Shown: positions 51,611 to 60,235 of the stretch, piece by piece
Layout of the letters: each line of letters begins with the position of its first letter
How positions within the stretch are numbered: position 1 is the stretch's first letter
Assembly (NCBI GenBank): GCA_033762815.1
Contig: JANRLF010000002.1
Location: 1-64,000 of the forward strand
DNA from: JANRLF01 sp033762815
GTDB taxonomy: Bacteria > Bacteroidota > Bacteroidia > Chitinophagales > CAIOSU01
DNA length: 64,000 nt
Reading direction: 5' to 3'
Translations under genes and position numbers: made by a program
The notes under the pieces: model-generated
The model's database searches: none
Told to the model about the DNA's origin: nothing
What the model saw: the letters and a program-made list of their open reading frames with translations, nothing else

Positions 51611-53710
51611 ATGCGACAAAACTACCTACGTTTAAGTTTGGCTTTTGCCTTAGCGGCAATCGTCCTGCTGCCTGGAACCGTATTGGCACAAAACAATGTG
51701 GGTATTGGTACCCAAACTCCTGACCCAAATGCCATACTGGAGTTGTTATCTAGCGACAAGGGTTTGCTCATTCCCCGAATGACCACTACCCAAAGGTTGG
51801 CTATGAACCCTAATCTTGGCTTTGCGCAACTGGGCTTGTTGGTATTTGATACTGATACGAATAATTTTTGGTACTGGGATGGTACCCAATGGGTATTAGC
51901 AATAGGCCCGATTGGCCCTACCGGCCCAACAGGTCCGACAGGAGCAACTGGCATAGCTGGTGCTGATGGCCCAACTGGTCCTGCTGGTATCGATGGGGCC
52001 ACCGGTCCGACAGGCCCTGCGGGAGCCAATGGTGCTACCGGAGCCACTGGATTCGTGCAGCCTGGTGATTCTCCTGGCGATACCCCATTTTGGGACGGTA
52101 CCCAATGGATAACTACTTCTAGCAACATATATAACAACAACGCCAATGTAGGTGTGGGCACCGTTACCCCCAATGCCAAATTGGAAGTGCAAGGCACTGG
52201 AACAACCCCATCTACCTACACTTTCCAGACCTTGGATGGCAATGGCTCACCTACCACTACCATTAATGACAATGGGCAAGTGGGTATTGGAACTCAAAAC
52301 CCTGATCCTTCTGCTATTGTTGAAATCACTTCTGATGTAAGGGGTTTCTTGCCGCCACGAATGAGCACCTCTTCAAGAGATGCTATACAAAACCCTGCTC
52401 GTGGTTTGATTATTTTTAATATTACGGATAGTACCCTTCAAATTTTCAATGGTCAATGCTGGTTGAGGAGCTATCAGAAAACCTGTAACGATTGTTTCTT
52501 CTCACTTACTCCTAGTGCCACCGCAGATACCATTGACAGGGTGCAAACGGATTCAACTACATTTACCGTCCAGGTGAACCAATCCAACGGAAATCCACAA
52601 AACATTGCTTTTGCTGTTATAGGTCAATTGCCCCCTGGAGTGACGGTAAGTATTGTAAATAACCCGCAGTTTAGTACAGGAACTGTTAATGTTACCATCA
52701 AAGTAACGCCATTCTCACCTGCTGGAACTTTTCCTATCGTAATCCAAGCATTGTGTGGTGGAACGGTTGAGAACATCATCTTCTCATTGACATTGACCCC
52801 TTGTTACGATGTGCATATCAGCAATACCGTACAAAACTACAATTTGGCTAGTGCCATGTCGAGCCTATACGGTTCAGCTATACTTACTTCTCCCGTATGT
52901 GTGGTAAGTACTGTTGATGCTGGGGTAGATGTAACCAGCCTTACCACTGCTCAGCCTGCCTATACCACAGGTGGCTTGGCTTCAGGTTCGGTAGTGGCAC
53001 TTATCAATAATGGGAACATAATAGGAAAGGGTGGTAATGGCGGCACTGCAACTGACCCAGCCAATGGTTGGACTGGGGCTGGGGAAAATGGCGGCAATGC
53101 AGTGGAAGTTACTGTTAACACCACCGTGCAAAACAATTTCAATATTTATGGAGGCGGTGGTGGTGGTAACGCCATGGCTTTCGGCCTCACCTATAACCTG
53201 AACAACTTGGTTCCAGGATTGCCTATTACACTACCCACTATTGGTATATTGATAGGTGCTGGCGGTGGCGGCGGCGCAGGTGGCGGTTTGGGTGGCAATA
53301 TTCCTACATTCCTTGGCCTACAGTTCTACGTACCAGGCACTAATGCTACTGCTGGTCAATATGGAGTACCTGGCCAGGGAGGAATTTTAAACTTCCCCAT
53401 TAACACTACCCAAGGGCCTGTAACTATTGGTATCAACCCAAATGCTTATGGTGGTAATGGAGGAGCTTATGGTTATCCTGGAACGCAAGGTGGTTTTCAA
53501 GTAAGCTTGAACCTTTCCATTACGGTAAGCATACCTTTTATAGGACCTATTACTATACCAGTACTGACCAATTTCAATATTCCTATTCCAGTACCTATAC
53601 CTGCAGCGGGCGTAGGTGGATATGCCATTAGGCGCAGGAATGGAGCCACCACCAATGTACCTGACAATACTTATAATACCTCTTTCTTAAAAGGAAGGGT
53701 GGGTCAATAA
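51611..53710 (+). CDS. Secreted collagen-like and glycine-rich protein
   Basis: A 699-residue exported protein, start ATG 51611 (MRQNYLRLSLAF), which fits the signal peptide best; ATG 51548 is an alternative. After GIGTQTPDPNAILEL (a tail-fibre-like motif repeated at about residue 225) comes a collagen-like Gly-X-Y stretch (~99-147, GPTGPTG, GATGATG). Later comes a glycine-rich part (~470-625: NGGNAVEV, GGGGGGNA, GGGGGAGGG), like phage receptor-binding tips, and a C-terminal GVGGYAIRRRNG. No T9SS sorting tail is visible. A surface or adhesive role is inferred. Confidence 0.85.
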   Translation: MRQNYLRLSLAFALAAIVLLPGTVLAQNNVGIGTQTPDPNAILELLSSDKGLLIPRMTTTQRLAMNPNLGFAQLGLLVFDTDTNNFWYWDGTQWVLAIGPIGPTGPTGPTGATGIAGADGPTGPAGIDGATGPTGPAGANGATGATGFVQPGDSPGDTPFWDGTQWITTSSNIYNNNANVGVGTVTPNAKLEVQGTGTTPSTYTFQTLDGNGSPTTTINDNGQVGIGTQNPDPSAIVEITSDVRGFLPPRMSTSSRDAIQNPARGLIIFNITDSTLQIFNGQCWLRSYQKTCNDCFFSLTPSATADTIDRVQTDSTTFTVQVNQSNGNPQNIAFAVIGQLPPGVTVSIVNNPQFSTGTVNVTIKVTPFSPAGTFPIVIQALCGGTVENIIFSLTLTPCYDVHISNTVQNYNLASAMSSLYGSAILTSPVCVVSTVDAGVDVTSLTTAQPAYTTGGLASGSVVALINNGNIIGKGGNGGTATDPANGWTGAGENGGNAVEVTVNTTVQNNFNIYGGGGGGNAMAFGLTYNLNNLVPGLPITLPTIGILIGAGGGGGAGGGLGGNIPTFLGLQFYVPGTNATAGQYGVPGQGGILNFPINTTQGPVTIGINPNAYGGNGGAYGYPGTQGGFQVSLNLSITVSIPFIGPITIPVLTNFNIPIPVPIPAAGVGGYAIRRRNGATTNVPDNTYNTSFLKGRVGQ

Positions 53711-53734
53711 TTAATAAGATAAACGGACTACAAA

Positions 53735-54406
53735 ATGACATTCAATAAATTAATAGTAGCACTAAGCTTTATAGGCTTACAATTGTTTTCATCGCTCACT
53801 TATGCTGATACCTTTGAAGGTGTACTGGAAATGACTACCATAAACTATAGCAGTGGGGAAAAAGCAACGGTGACTTGGAGCATAAAGGATGGCAACCATC
53901 GCATGGACTACCAGACTACTGTAGAGGGGAAGCCCTTTAATTATACCTTGCTTTTTTTGCAGGGAAGGGCGGATGTATTGCTGTTGATGGAAGGCAATGG
54001 AAAAAAGATAGCTTATACCGTTCCTGCTGGAGCATTGGCCATTAGCAATCTCGTGAAACCTAACACGTTGTTGCAGCCTGGGGCCGGTGAAAAGGTCCTA
54101 GCGGGCCTTAATTGTACGCCACTGGTAGATGGCAAGGGTAATGTGGTAGCTTGGGTATCGGCGCAGTCGCCGGTTAGTGTAAGTGATGCTCCTGCTGCTT
54201 TAAAGGGACAGGGTGTTTTTCAATTGTTGGTCAACAATAAGATTAACAGTTTGCCCTTGGAGTTTAATGCCACTGATGCAGAAGGTAAGCCTACCTATCA
54301 GCAAACTATCGTATCAATCAAGCAGCAGCCAGTAAATGGGGCGGTATTCGATTATTCATCTTATACCCCTGCCCAAGAAGCTCTGCAAGAATTACAGAAG
54401 CAATAA
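53735..54406 (+). CDS. Secreted protein, DUF4412-like
   Basis: A 223-residue exported protein with a signal peptide (LIVALSFIGLQLFSSLTYA). The mature part starts DTFEGVLEMTTINYSSGEKATVTWSIKDG, resembling DUF4412 proteins (beta-rich, often outer-membrane or periplasmic). No catalytic residues are evident. It lies 24 bp downstream of the collagen-like gene and is probably co-transcribed. Confidence 0.78.
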   Translation: MTFNKLIVALSFIGLQLFSSLTYADTFEGVLEMTTINYSSGEKATVTWSIKDGNHRMDYQTTVEGKPFNYTLLFLQGRADVLLLMEGNGKKIAYTVPAGALAISNLVKPNTLLQPGAGEKVLAGLNCTPLVDGKGNVVAWVSAQSPVSVSDAPAALKGQGVFQLLVNNKINSLPLEFNATDAEGKPTYQQTIVSIKQQPVNGAVFDYSSYTPAQEALQELQKQ

Positions 54407-54421
54407 TTTACTATTGATTAA

Positions 54422-54961
54422 ATGGACCAAACAAATCTAGGGATTGGTGCGCGCGTGGAGCACCCAAAGTATGGAGAGGGAATTGTAGTAGGTGGCGACC
54501 TTTCATTTACCAAAGTGTTTTTCCGAAATGTGGGCGACAAGGAAATTGCCAAATCTTTCGAAGGCCTCAAAGTTTTAGAACCTGCAGGAAGTATTGACAA
54601 TTCCCTATCATTAGACGATGTGAAGTTTGCACTTACCCAAGTGCTGCAGAAATTTGCTGATTTCACCTTGTTGGTGCCGTTGGGTGAGCGTTGGAAAGGT
54701 GGCCAAATGATTTTACAACCAGCTGATAAGAGCCTTAAGCCAAAGGAGATACCTATAGAAACCTTTTTCCACAAAATTGTAATGTTACGCGACCGATTGA
54801 GGGTATTGGAACAGCAAATCAATGGCAACGCCAAATTGAGTGATGAGGATAAAGTAAACTTGCAACAATATATTACCCGTTGTTACGGCAGTTTGACCAC
54901 CTTCAATGTGTTCTTCCAAAGGAAAGAAGATCAGTTTGTAGGCGAAGGCGGCAAAGATTGA
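54422..54961 (+). CDS. Hypothetical protein with Tudor-like N-terminus
   Basis: A 179-residue cytoplasmic protein. Residues 8-22 (IGARVEHPKYGEGIVV) have the SH3/Tudor-like pattern also seen at the C-terminus of UvrD-type helicases and of transcription-repair proteins. The rest is mainly helical with a DRLRVLEQQINGNAKLSDEDK coiled-coil. No known family. Its last 31 bp overlap the 3' end of the convergent CDF transporter gene. Confidence 0.78.
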   Translation: MDQTNLGIGARVEHPKYGEGIVVGGDLSFTKVFFRNVGDKEIAKSFEGLKVLEPAGSIDNSLSLDDVKFALTQVLQKFADFTLLVPLGERWKGGQMILQPADKSLKPKEIPIETFFHKIVMLRDRLRVLEQQINGNAKLSDEDKVNLQQYITRCYGSLTTFNVFFQRKEDQFVGEGGKD

Positions 54962-55950
54962 TCAAGCCCGTGTTTCTTGTTTTTCATCACAATAGCGGGT
55001 GTCCAATCTACTCGATATTCGAAGGGTTGCCGCCTTACAGTACAGTCAGGTTTGGTGCATAGTTTACAAGAAGTAGGAAGGCAGGGGTCAGGGTGGATAA
55101 AGAATTCTACTTCGTGACCCAAATGTTCTTTTATGGTGGCGGCTATCTCCTCCATTTCATCATGCACTTCCGTCAAGTTAAAGTACCAAGGCAGCGTTAC
55201 ATGGCAATCGATATGATAATCAGGCCCATATTTTATCACCCTTAAGTTGTGTATGTCAATCCAATTGGGGCTACGATGTTTGTTTAGTATGGCAATAAGA
55301 TTATCAATCAATAACAGGTCGGCTTCGTCCATTATCCCCGCGTAGGCTTCCCTTACAGTTTTGATGCCCGTGTAAATAATGAATAAACCGAACATGATAG
55401 CAACTACATTATCGAGCCAAGCAACATGTGTTAAGTAAACAATGCCTAAGCCTAAAAGTAAGCCTACACTGGTATAAGCATCGGATTTAAGATGACGGCC
55501 ATCGGCTACCATGATAGCAGAACGGTTGTTGGTACCCATCTTTACCAATATAAGGCCCATAAAGAAATTAATGGCACCGGTTATTACGGTAAGCACCAAA
55601 CCATAATCAAGATTTCCTAAATGGCTCGATACGAAAAAATTGTAGATGGATTTGCAAATAATTGCCAAGCCCGCCAATGTGATGAGTCCACCCTCAAAAC
55701 CGGCGGAAACAAACTCCATTTTCCCATGCCCATAAGGATGGTCCAAATCTTTCGGACGGGCGGCGAAGTAGATACTATAAAGGGCAAAGCTTCCCGCTAC
55801 GACATTGATAATCGATTCTAGGGCATCAGCAAGAACCGCATTGGAACCAGTTATTAGATAGGTAAAAAACTTAACGCCCATTATGGCCACGCCAACAGCC
55901 AATGTAACGCTAAGTACCCTAAACTGTTTGCGATAAGCAATGCTGCTCAT
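54931..55950 (-). CDS. Cation diffusion facilitator family transporter
   Basis: A 339-residue inner-membrane metal exporter of the CDF family, driven by the proton gradient. Six helices in the first ~210 residues carry the metal-site motifs NAVLADALESIIN and SDAYTSVGLL. The cytoplasmic domain (~215-290) has HLRVIKYGPDYHIDCHVTLPW-like sequence; the end is unusual, with CLPTSCKLCTKPDCTVRR near ~292-310, five Cys in about 20 residues. The Cys-rich tail may bind metal. Start ATG 55950 (MSSIAYRKQFR). It overlaps the hypothetical gene at 54422 by 31 bp. Confidence 0.92.
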   Translation of the reverse strand: MSSIAYRKQFRVLSVTLAVGVAIMGVKFFTYLITGSNAVLADALESIINVVAGSFALYSIYFAARPKDLDHPYGHGKMEFVSAGFEGGLITLAGLAIICKSIYNFFVSSHLGNLDYGLVLTVITGAINFFMGLILVKMGTNNRSAIMVADGRHLKSDAYTSVGLLLGLGIVYLTHVAWLDNVVAIMFGLFIIYTGIKTVREAYAGIMDEADLLLIDNLIAILNKHRSPNWIDIHNLRVIKYGPDYHIDCHVTLPWYFNLTEVHDEMEEIAATIKEHLGHEVEFFIHPDPCLPTSCKLCTKPDCTVRRQPFEYRVDWTPAIVMKNKKHGLDQSLPPSPTN

Positions 55951-55993
55951 AGTCCGCAAATTACAACGATAAAATGATAATGATATCCGACTG

Positions 55994-56449
55994 CTAGTAA
56001 ACTTCTAGCACCTTGTGGTCCTCGCCCCTAAAGTTGAATGTTTCTCCTTTCTTTTTACCAGCAATGGCATCGTAAAGTGGAGCTTGGGTGGAAATTACAA
56101 AGAAAGTACTGTTATCCACCTTAATTTTGCCCATGTTCCATGAAAGGAATACTTTAAGTTTATCTGTAATTACCACAGAGCCTAACTTAGCTGTATCCAA
56201 TTCTACTTGGGGGTTGATTTTTTTCAGAACCTGGAGCCCCATGCTAGCTTGCTCCAATTGACGGGTGTACATCTCACGGTCATGTTGCATCTGCTCCCTG
56301 AACGATTCAAAATTTTCCTCACTGCCACCTTTTTCGTCATTAGCGGCATCTTGTACGTTTTTGATGGCTGTCTTTAGGGTTTCTACCAAATCGTTCTGTA
56401 CCTTAAGGCATTCCTCTAGTAAGCGTGCCTTTACCTTCTCTTGTTCCAT
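55994..56449 (-). CDS. GreA/GreB-like transcription factor
   Basis: A 151-residue protein. The N-terminal ~85 residues form a helical hairpin (KARLLEECLKVQNDLVETLKTAI, EENFESFREQMQHDREMYTRQLEQA), and the C-terminal part is an FKBP-like Gre domain (GSVVITDKLKVFLSW, APLYDAIAGKKKGETFNF, HKVLEVY). Gre factors enter the RNA polymerase channel and rescue stalled complexes. The coil tip lacks the usual acidic pair in the form I expect, so it may be a Gre-like regulator instead of true GreA. Confidence 0.82.
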   Translation of the reverse strand: MEQEKVKARLLEECLKVQNDLVETLKTAIKNVQDAANDEKGGSEENFESFREQMQHDREMYTRQLEQASMGLQVLKKINPQVELDTAKLGSVVITDKLKVFLSWNMGKIKVDNSTFFVISTQAPLYDAIAGKKKGETFNFRGEDHKVLEVY

Positions 56450-56518
56450 TGGGGTACAAAAATAAGCAATAATTGGAAAAACAAGGTTGTGCCAGCGACC
56501 TTATCAGAAAAGCAGAAA

Positions 56519-56689
56519 TTATGCCGCTACTACGGAATAGTAGCCGAATTTTAATGCCACCCATTGCATCAGCTCGTGTTTGTCAGCAGCTACCAATTGT
56601 TGCAGGGCTTTGGTCAATTCTTTGTCGAAAAGGTCTCTATCGAAACTTACTTTTTCTAGAATCAGCTTACTATATTCCAACATCGACAT
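56519..56689 (-). CDS. Conserved 56-residue protein
   Basis: A short open frame of 56 codons: MSMLEYSKLILEKVSFDRDL, then FDKELTKALQQLV and a Trp-bearing end (MQWVALKFGYYSVVAA). It resembles a small family of Bacteroidota proteins that I recall beginning with a MLEYSK-type motif and V-S-F-D. Helical, cytoplasmic, function unknown. It is divergent from nothing nearby and stands alone on the minus strand upstream of the Gre-like gene (70 bp). Confidence 0.72.
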   Translation of the reverse strand: MSMLEYSKLILEKVSFDRDLFDKELTKALQQLVAADKHELMQWVALKFGYYSVVAA

Positions 56690-56990
56690 AGGGCATTCTT
56701 TATTCTGTTATTGAATTTAAACTAAAGAAATCGATTCTTTAGTACGTCCATTACGTTTTTTAATGTGCCTGCTCTTTTCTTAATTCCACATTTAACAATC
56801 CGTAACAATGGTGGCTGTTTATGAAAAAATTGTGCCAATAGTAGGTATGACGTACTAGCAAGAGATAAATTTTTTAGCCTTCTGCAAGGCATTATCTAAT
56901 CAGGAGGTAGGGGTGCGAAACTTGGATGCGGAGGGGAAATCAACCAATAAAAAAGCCACCCCTTTCAGGATGGCTTCCAGTGCTTTTTAG
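56690..56990. other. Intergenic region before tRNA-His
   Basis: About 300 bp without a gene. It contains a perfect inverted repeat, ACTAAAGAA/TTCTTTAGT, at 56721-56743 (loop 5) just upstream of the 56-residue protein, possibly an operator, and a terminator hairpin at 56950-56976. Confidence 0.55.
56948..56978 (-). terminator. Terminator after tRNA-His
   Basis: On the minus strand AAGCCATCC pairs with GGGTGGCTT around a short loop, followed by a T run. It lies just past the tRNA-His 3' end. Confidence 0.75.
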
Positions 56991-57065
56991 GGACACCTAT
57001 GGGGTTCGAACCCACGACCCTCGGAACCACAATCCGATGCTCTAACCAACTGAGCTAAGGTGTCC
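56991..57065 (-). tRNA. tRNA-His (GTG)
   Basis: Acceptor GACACCT pairs with AGGTGTC, preceded by G(-1) and followed by C73, the extra pair that marks histidine tRNA. The anticodon loop TTGTGGT holds GTG, and the T-loop TTCGAAC and D-loop are standard. CCA is not encoded. Confidence 0.97.
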
Positions 57066-57154
57066 GTATATGCAGGGTGCAAAGATAATATTTTCCTCAT
57101 ATCCCTACACCTATATCAACCTAATTTTTTGTATTCAGTTCCTAGCGAAGCACC

Positions 57155-58012
57155 TTATTGAGCTGGTGCAGGGCTTAAAGTAATCTTACGTTCTACTGGG
57201 TTGAATTTGTTCGGGATGGTTTTGCCATCTTTATCTATTAGCTCCAACTTTATGGTATGCTCTCCCAATGGAAGGCCTTCAATAAAATATGGCTCCCATT
57301 TTGTGAGCACGAACTCGGTACCATCAATAGTAGCCTTTACTTTGTTGCCTGTTTCTGAAAGTTCGGTATTAGCTAAGAAATAATCGAGCAATACTTTCTT
57401 CGTTTCTTTTTCGCCTTTATACTCTCCTTTAGGGCGGCTATAAAACAGAAGAGGTGCCTTTAAATCAACGTCATTTTTTACTGCTTTGTTACCTACACTG
57501 AAGTAATCCACCACATAAGCATCTTTATGCTTTAGGCTCTCATGATAAGAACGTGATAGAAACAATAAAGCTACATAACCACCAGGCTGTAAATCGCGCT
57601 CGAAAGTAGTATCATAATGAGCGGTGTATGGTTCATTATTCAATATCAGGTGTATGTGTTGGCCCTGTTCTGAGTTAGCACAATGGTCATATACCCTTAC
57701 GGTTTGTTTCTTCAATTCATAATTTTCCACCGAGGTCTTGAATTCTACTTTACCGGTTTTAACCCACTCATTCGACTTTGGCGATAACAGCTTTAGTTTC
57801 GCCTCGGGAAAATCAGGGGAGTTATTTACCTTGGTAAGACGGATTCCGTTCTTTTCCATCACTACTTCTGATGCGGAAGTAGCATCATTGGCTAGGGTAT
57901 CTTTTGTTACAGTGGTTGAATCTTGAGCCGAGCCAGAATCTCCGGTTCCTGAGCCACAAGAGGCTGTGAAAAGTAGGACAATTGCTAACGGCAAAATATT
58001 GAACTTTGTCAT
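57155..58012 (-). CDS. Lipoprotein of unknown function
   Basis: A 285-residue lipoprotein: signal then TASC lipobox (Cys19), followed by a Ser/Thr/Asp-rich linker (GSGTGDSGSAQDSTTVTKD). The mature domain is beta-rich (KLKLLSPKSNEWVKTGKVEFKTSVENYEL, HIHLILNNEPYTAHYD). Similar Bacteroidota proteins are labelled phosphopeptide-binding, but I see no catalytic or ligand motif. His-rich QHIHLIL might bind a metal; the copper ATPase gene starts 82 bp away on the other strand, so envelope metal handling is a possible link. Confidence 0.8.
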   Translation of the reverse strand: MTKFNILPLAIVLLFTASCGSGTGDSGSAQDSTTVTKDTLANDATSASEVVMEKNGIRLTKVNNSPDFPEAKLKLLSPKSNEWVKTGKVEFKTSVENYELKKQTVRVYDHCANSEQGQHIHLILNNEPYTAHYDTTFERDLQPGGYVALLFLSRSYHESLKHKDAYVVDYFSVGNKAVKNDVDLKAPLLFYSRPKGEYKGEKETKKVLLDYFLANTELSETGNKVKATIDGTEFVLTKWEPYFIEGLPLGEHTIKLELIDKDGKTIPNKFNPVERKITLSPAPAQ

Positions 58013-58048
58013 CGTTGGGTTGATTTTAGTAATGAAGTGAAAAATAGA

Positions 58049-58056
58049 TAATTTTG
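58049..58056 (+). promoter_or_regulatory. -7 box upstream of the copper ATPase
   Basis: TAATTTTG matches TAnnTTTG and ends 38 bp before ATG 58095. A -33 is not clear. Confidence 0.5.
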
Positions 58057-58094
58057 GTACAATCGTCCTACAAATTTTATGTCAAAAAACTGAG

Positions 58095-60209
58095 ATGGAA
58101 CATGACATGCACGTACAGGATGTAAAATTAACAGTGGAGGGCATGACCTGCACTAACTGTGCCACTGGAATCAGTAAATTTTTAGAGCGAAAAGGTCTAC
58201 AGAAAGTATCCGTCAATTATGCTACTGCTGAGGTGCGCTTTTCCATGGACGAGGGCACAAGTGTGGAAGATATAAAAAAAGGTATTGAGAAATTAGGTTA
58301 TTCTGTAGTTGGAGCTAAGCAGCATTTACGTGGACGGCGTTTCGGTTTATTGCAAATGTTCTTGGTGAGCGCTGTTTTTACTTTGCCATTATTGTTGCAC
58401 ATGGTGATGCCTGTGCATGAACTGATGTTGCCTTGGGTCCAGTTTTTCCTTGCACTGCCGCCAATGGCAATAGGCTTTTATCATTTTGGCCGAAGTGCTT
58501 GGGGATCTATTAAAGCGGGTGTACCCAACATGGACGTGCTTATTATTATTGGTTCTTCAGCAGCTTTCGCATACAGCCTAGCGGGAGCCATCATGAATTT
58601 AGGCAGCGATTACCTTTTTTTTGAAACAGCTGCCACCATCATCACACTCGTATTGCTTGGCAATCTAATGGAACATAGAAGTGTCGAACAAACTACCACT
58701 GCTATAAAAGAGTTGGGTCAGTTGCAACCCCGTAAGGCTAAGTTAGTGCTGACCAAAAATGGGGCTGAAAACATTGATGAGGTTGAGGTTGACAGTTTGA
58801 AGTTAGGGGATATACTGGTTGTGAATACTGGCGATAAAGTACCTTTGGATGGCACAGTGGTGTGGGGAGAGGCATCTCTCGATGAATCAATGATAAGTGG
58901 CGAGAGCATGCCTGTATTTAAGATCAAAGGTGACTCTGTTACCGGTGGTACCGTTCTATTATCAGGAAACATCAAACTGCAAGTTTCTGCAGTGGGGGAA
59001 AGCACCTATTTGTCAAAGATTATTGAATTGGTAAAGAGTGCACAGCAACAAAAGCCTATGGTTCAGCGCTTGGCTGATAAGGCCAGTGCTGTTTTCGTCC
59101 CAGTTGTCCTTTCTATATCCTTGGTCACTTTCCTAGTTGCTTTTTTCGCTTTTGATGTATCCGTTACCAAGGCTTTGATGAATGCAATTGCGGTATTGGC
59201 CATTGCTTGTCCTTGTGCCATGGGCTTAGCGACACCTACAGCCGTAATGGTAGGTATAGGCAGGGTAACTAAAGAAGGCATTTTGATTAAAGGCGGCAGA
59301 ACTATTGAGCAAATGGCAGGTATTAAGCAAGTGGTATTTGATAAAACGGGTACATTGACTACCGGGTTCTTCAGAATAAAACGTTTCCAAGTATATGCAG
59401 GGGATGAAGATGAAGCAAAATCCATCTTGTTTAGTATCGAGACGTACTCCTCGCATCCTTTAGCCAAATCTATTACGGAGCAGTTGAAAGGAACTAAGGA
59501 ATTGACCTTCAATAGTACCCAGGAGCTTAAGGGTATAGGCATAAAAGCCATAGATACGGAAGGAAACTTGTATGAAGCAGGTTCCTATCAATTGGTAAGG
59601 CACCTAACCACTGACAACCATTATGATATATACTTGCTAAGAAACCATGAATTGATAGCTGCTGTTGAACTGGAAGATGAACTGAAGCCTGAGGCTAAGA
59701 CAGTAATCCAATATTTGAAGGATGCTGGAATAAAGACGGTAATGTTGAGTGGCGACCGCTATGAAAAGGTGCATCTGGCGGCAAAAACATTGGGTATGGA
59801 TGCTTTTTATGCTGAGCGATCTCCGGAGCAAAAGTTAGAACTGATAGAAAAATTATCGGAAGATATACCTACTGCCATGGTGGGTGATGGTATCAATGAT
59901 GCCCCTGCTTTAGCTAGGGCAAGTCTTGGTATTTCATTAAGCACTGGTACACAAATAGCAATAGACAGTGCCCAGGTAATATTGGTAAAAGGTGATTTAA
60001 ATGCTTTGAAAAGAGCTTTTGGTATTAGCAAGGTGACTATTACTACCATTAAGCAAAATCTTTTTTGGGCATTTGCTTATAACGTAGTGGCCATTCCCAT
60101 TGCGGCAATAGGGTTACTTAATCCAATGGTAGCTGCTTTTTCAATGGCATTCTCCGATGTGGTGGTAGTATTCAACTCCCTAAGATTAAAAAGCAAACGT
60201 TTCCACTGA
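58095..60209 (+). CDS. Copper-translocating P-type ATPase
   Basis: A 704-residue P1B-type ATPase. An N-terminal heavy-metal-binding domain carries GMTCTNCATGI (C-x-x-C). Then come the transmembrane helices with the CPC site (IACPCAMGLATPT), the actuator SGESMP, phosphorylation motif DKTGTLT, the HP motif in SHPLAKS, and the hinge GDGINDAPALA. The single metal-binding domain and length fit CopA-type exporters (Cu+), not Zn/Cd types. It exports copper to the periplasm. Confidence 0.96.
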   Translation: MEHDMHVQDVKLTVEGMTCTNCATGISKFLERKGLQKVSVNYATAEVRFSMDEGTSVEDIKKGIEKLGYSVVGAKQHLRGRRFGLLQMFLVSAVFTLPLLLHMVMPVHELMLPWVQFFLALPPMAIGFYHFGRSAWGSIKAGVPNMDVLIIIGSSAAFAYSLAGAIMNLGSDYLFFETAATIITLVLLGNLMEHRSVEQTTTAIKELGQLQPRKAKLVLTKNGAENIDEVEVDSLKLGDILVVNTGDKVPLDGTVVWGEASLDESMISGESMPVFKIKGDSVTGGTVLLSGNIKLQVSAVGESTYLSKIIELVKSAQQQKPMVQRLADKASAVFVPVVLSISLVTFLVAFFAFDVSVTKALMNAIAVLAIACPCAMGLATPTAVMVGIGRVTKEGILIKGGRTIEQMAGIKQVVFDKTGTLTTGFFRIKRFQVYAGDEDEAKSILFSIETYSSHPLAKSITEQLKGTKELTFNSTQELKGIGIKAIDTEGNLYEAGSYQLVRHLTTDNHYDIYLLRNHELIAAVELEDELKPEAKTVIQYLKDAGIKTVMLSGDRYEKVHLAAKTLGMDAFYAERSPEQKLELIEKLSEDIPTAMVGDGINDAPALARASLGISLSTGTQIAIDSAQVILVKGDLNALKRAFGISKVTITTIKQNLFWAFAYNVVAIPIAAIGLLNPMVAAFSMAFSDVVVVFNSLRLKSKRFH

Positions 60210-60235
60210 GTATTTCGTCTCGCATATCGCAGTGG

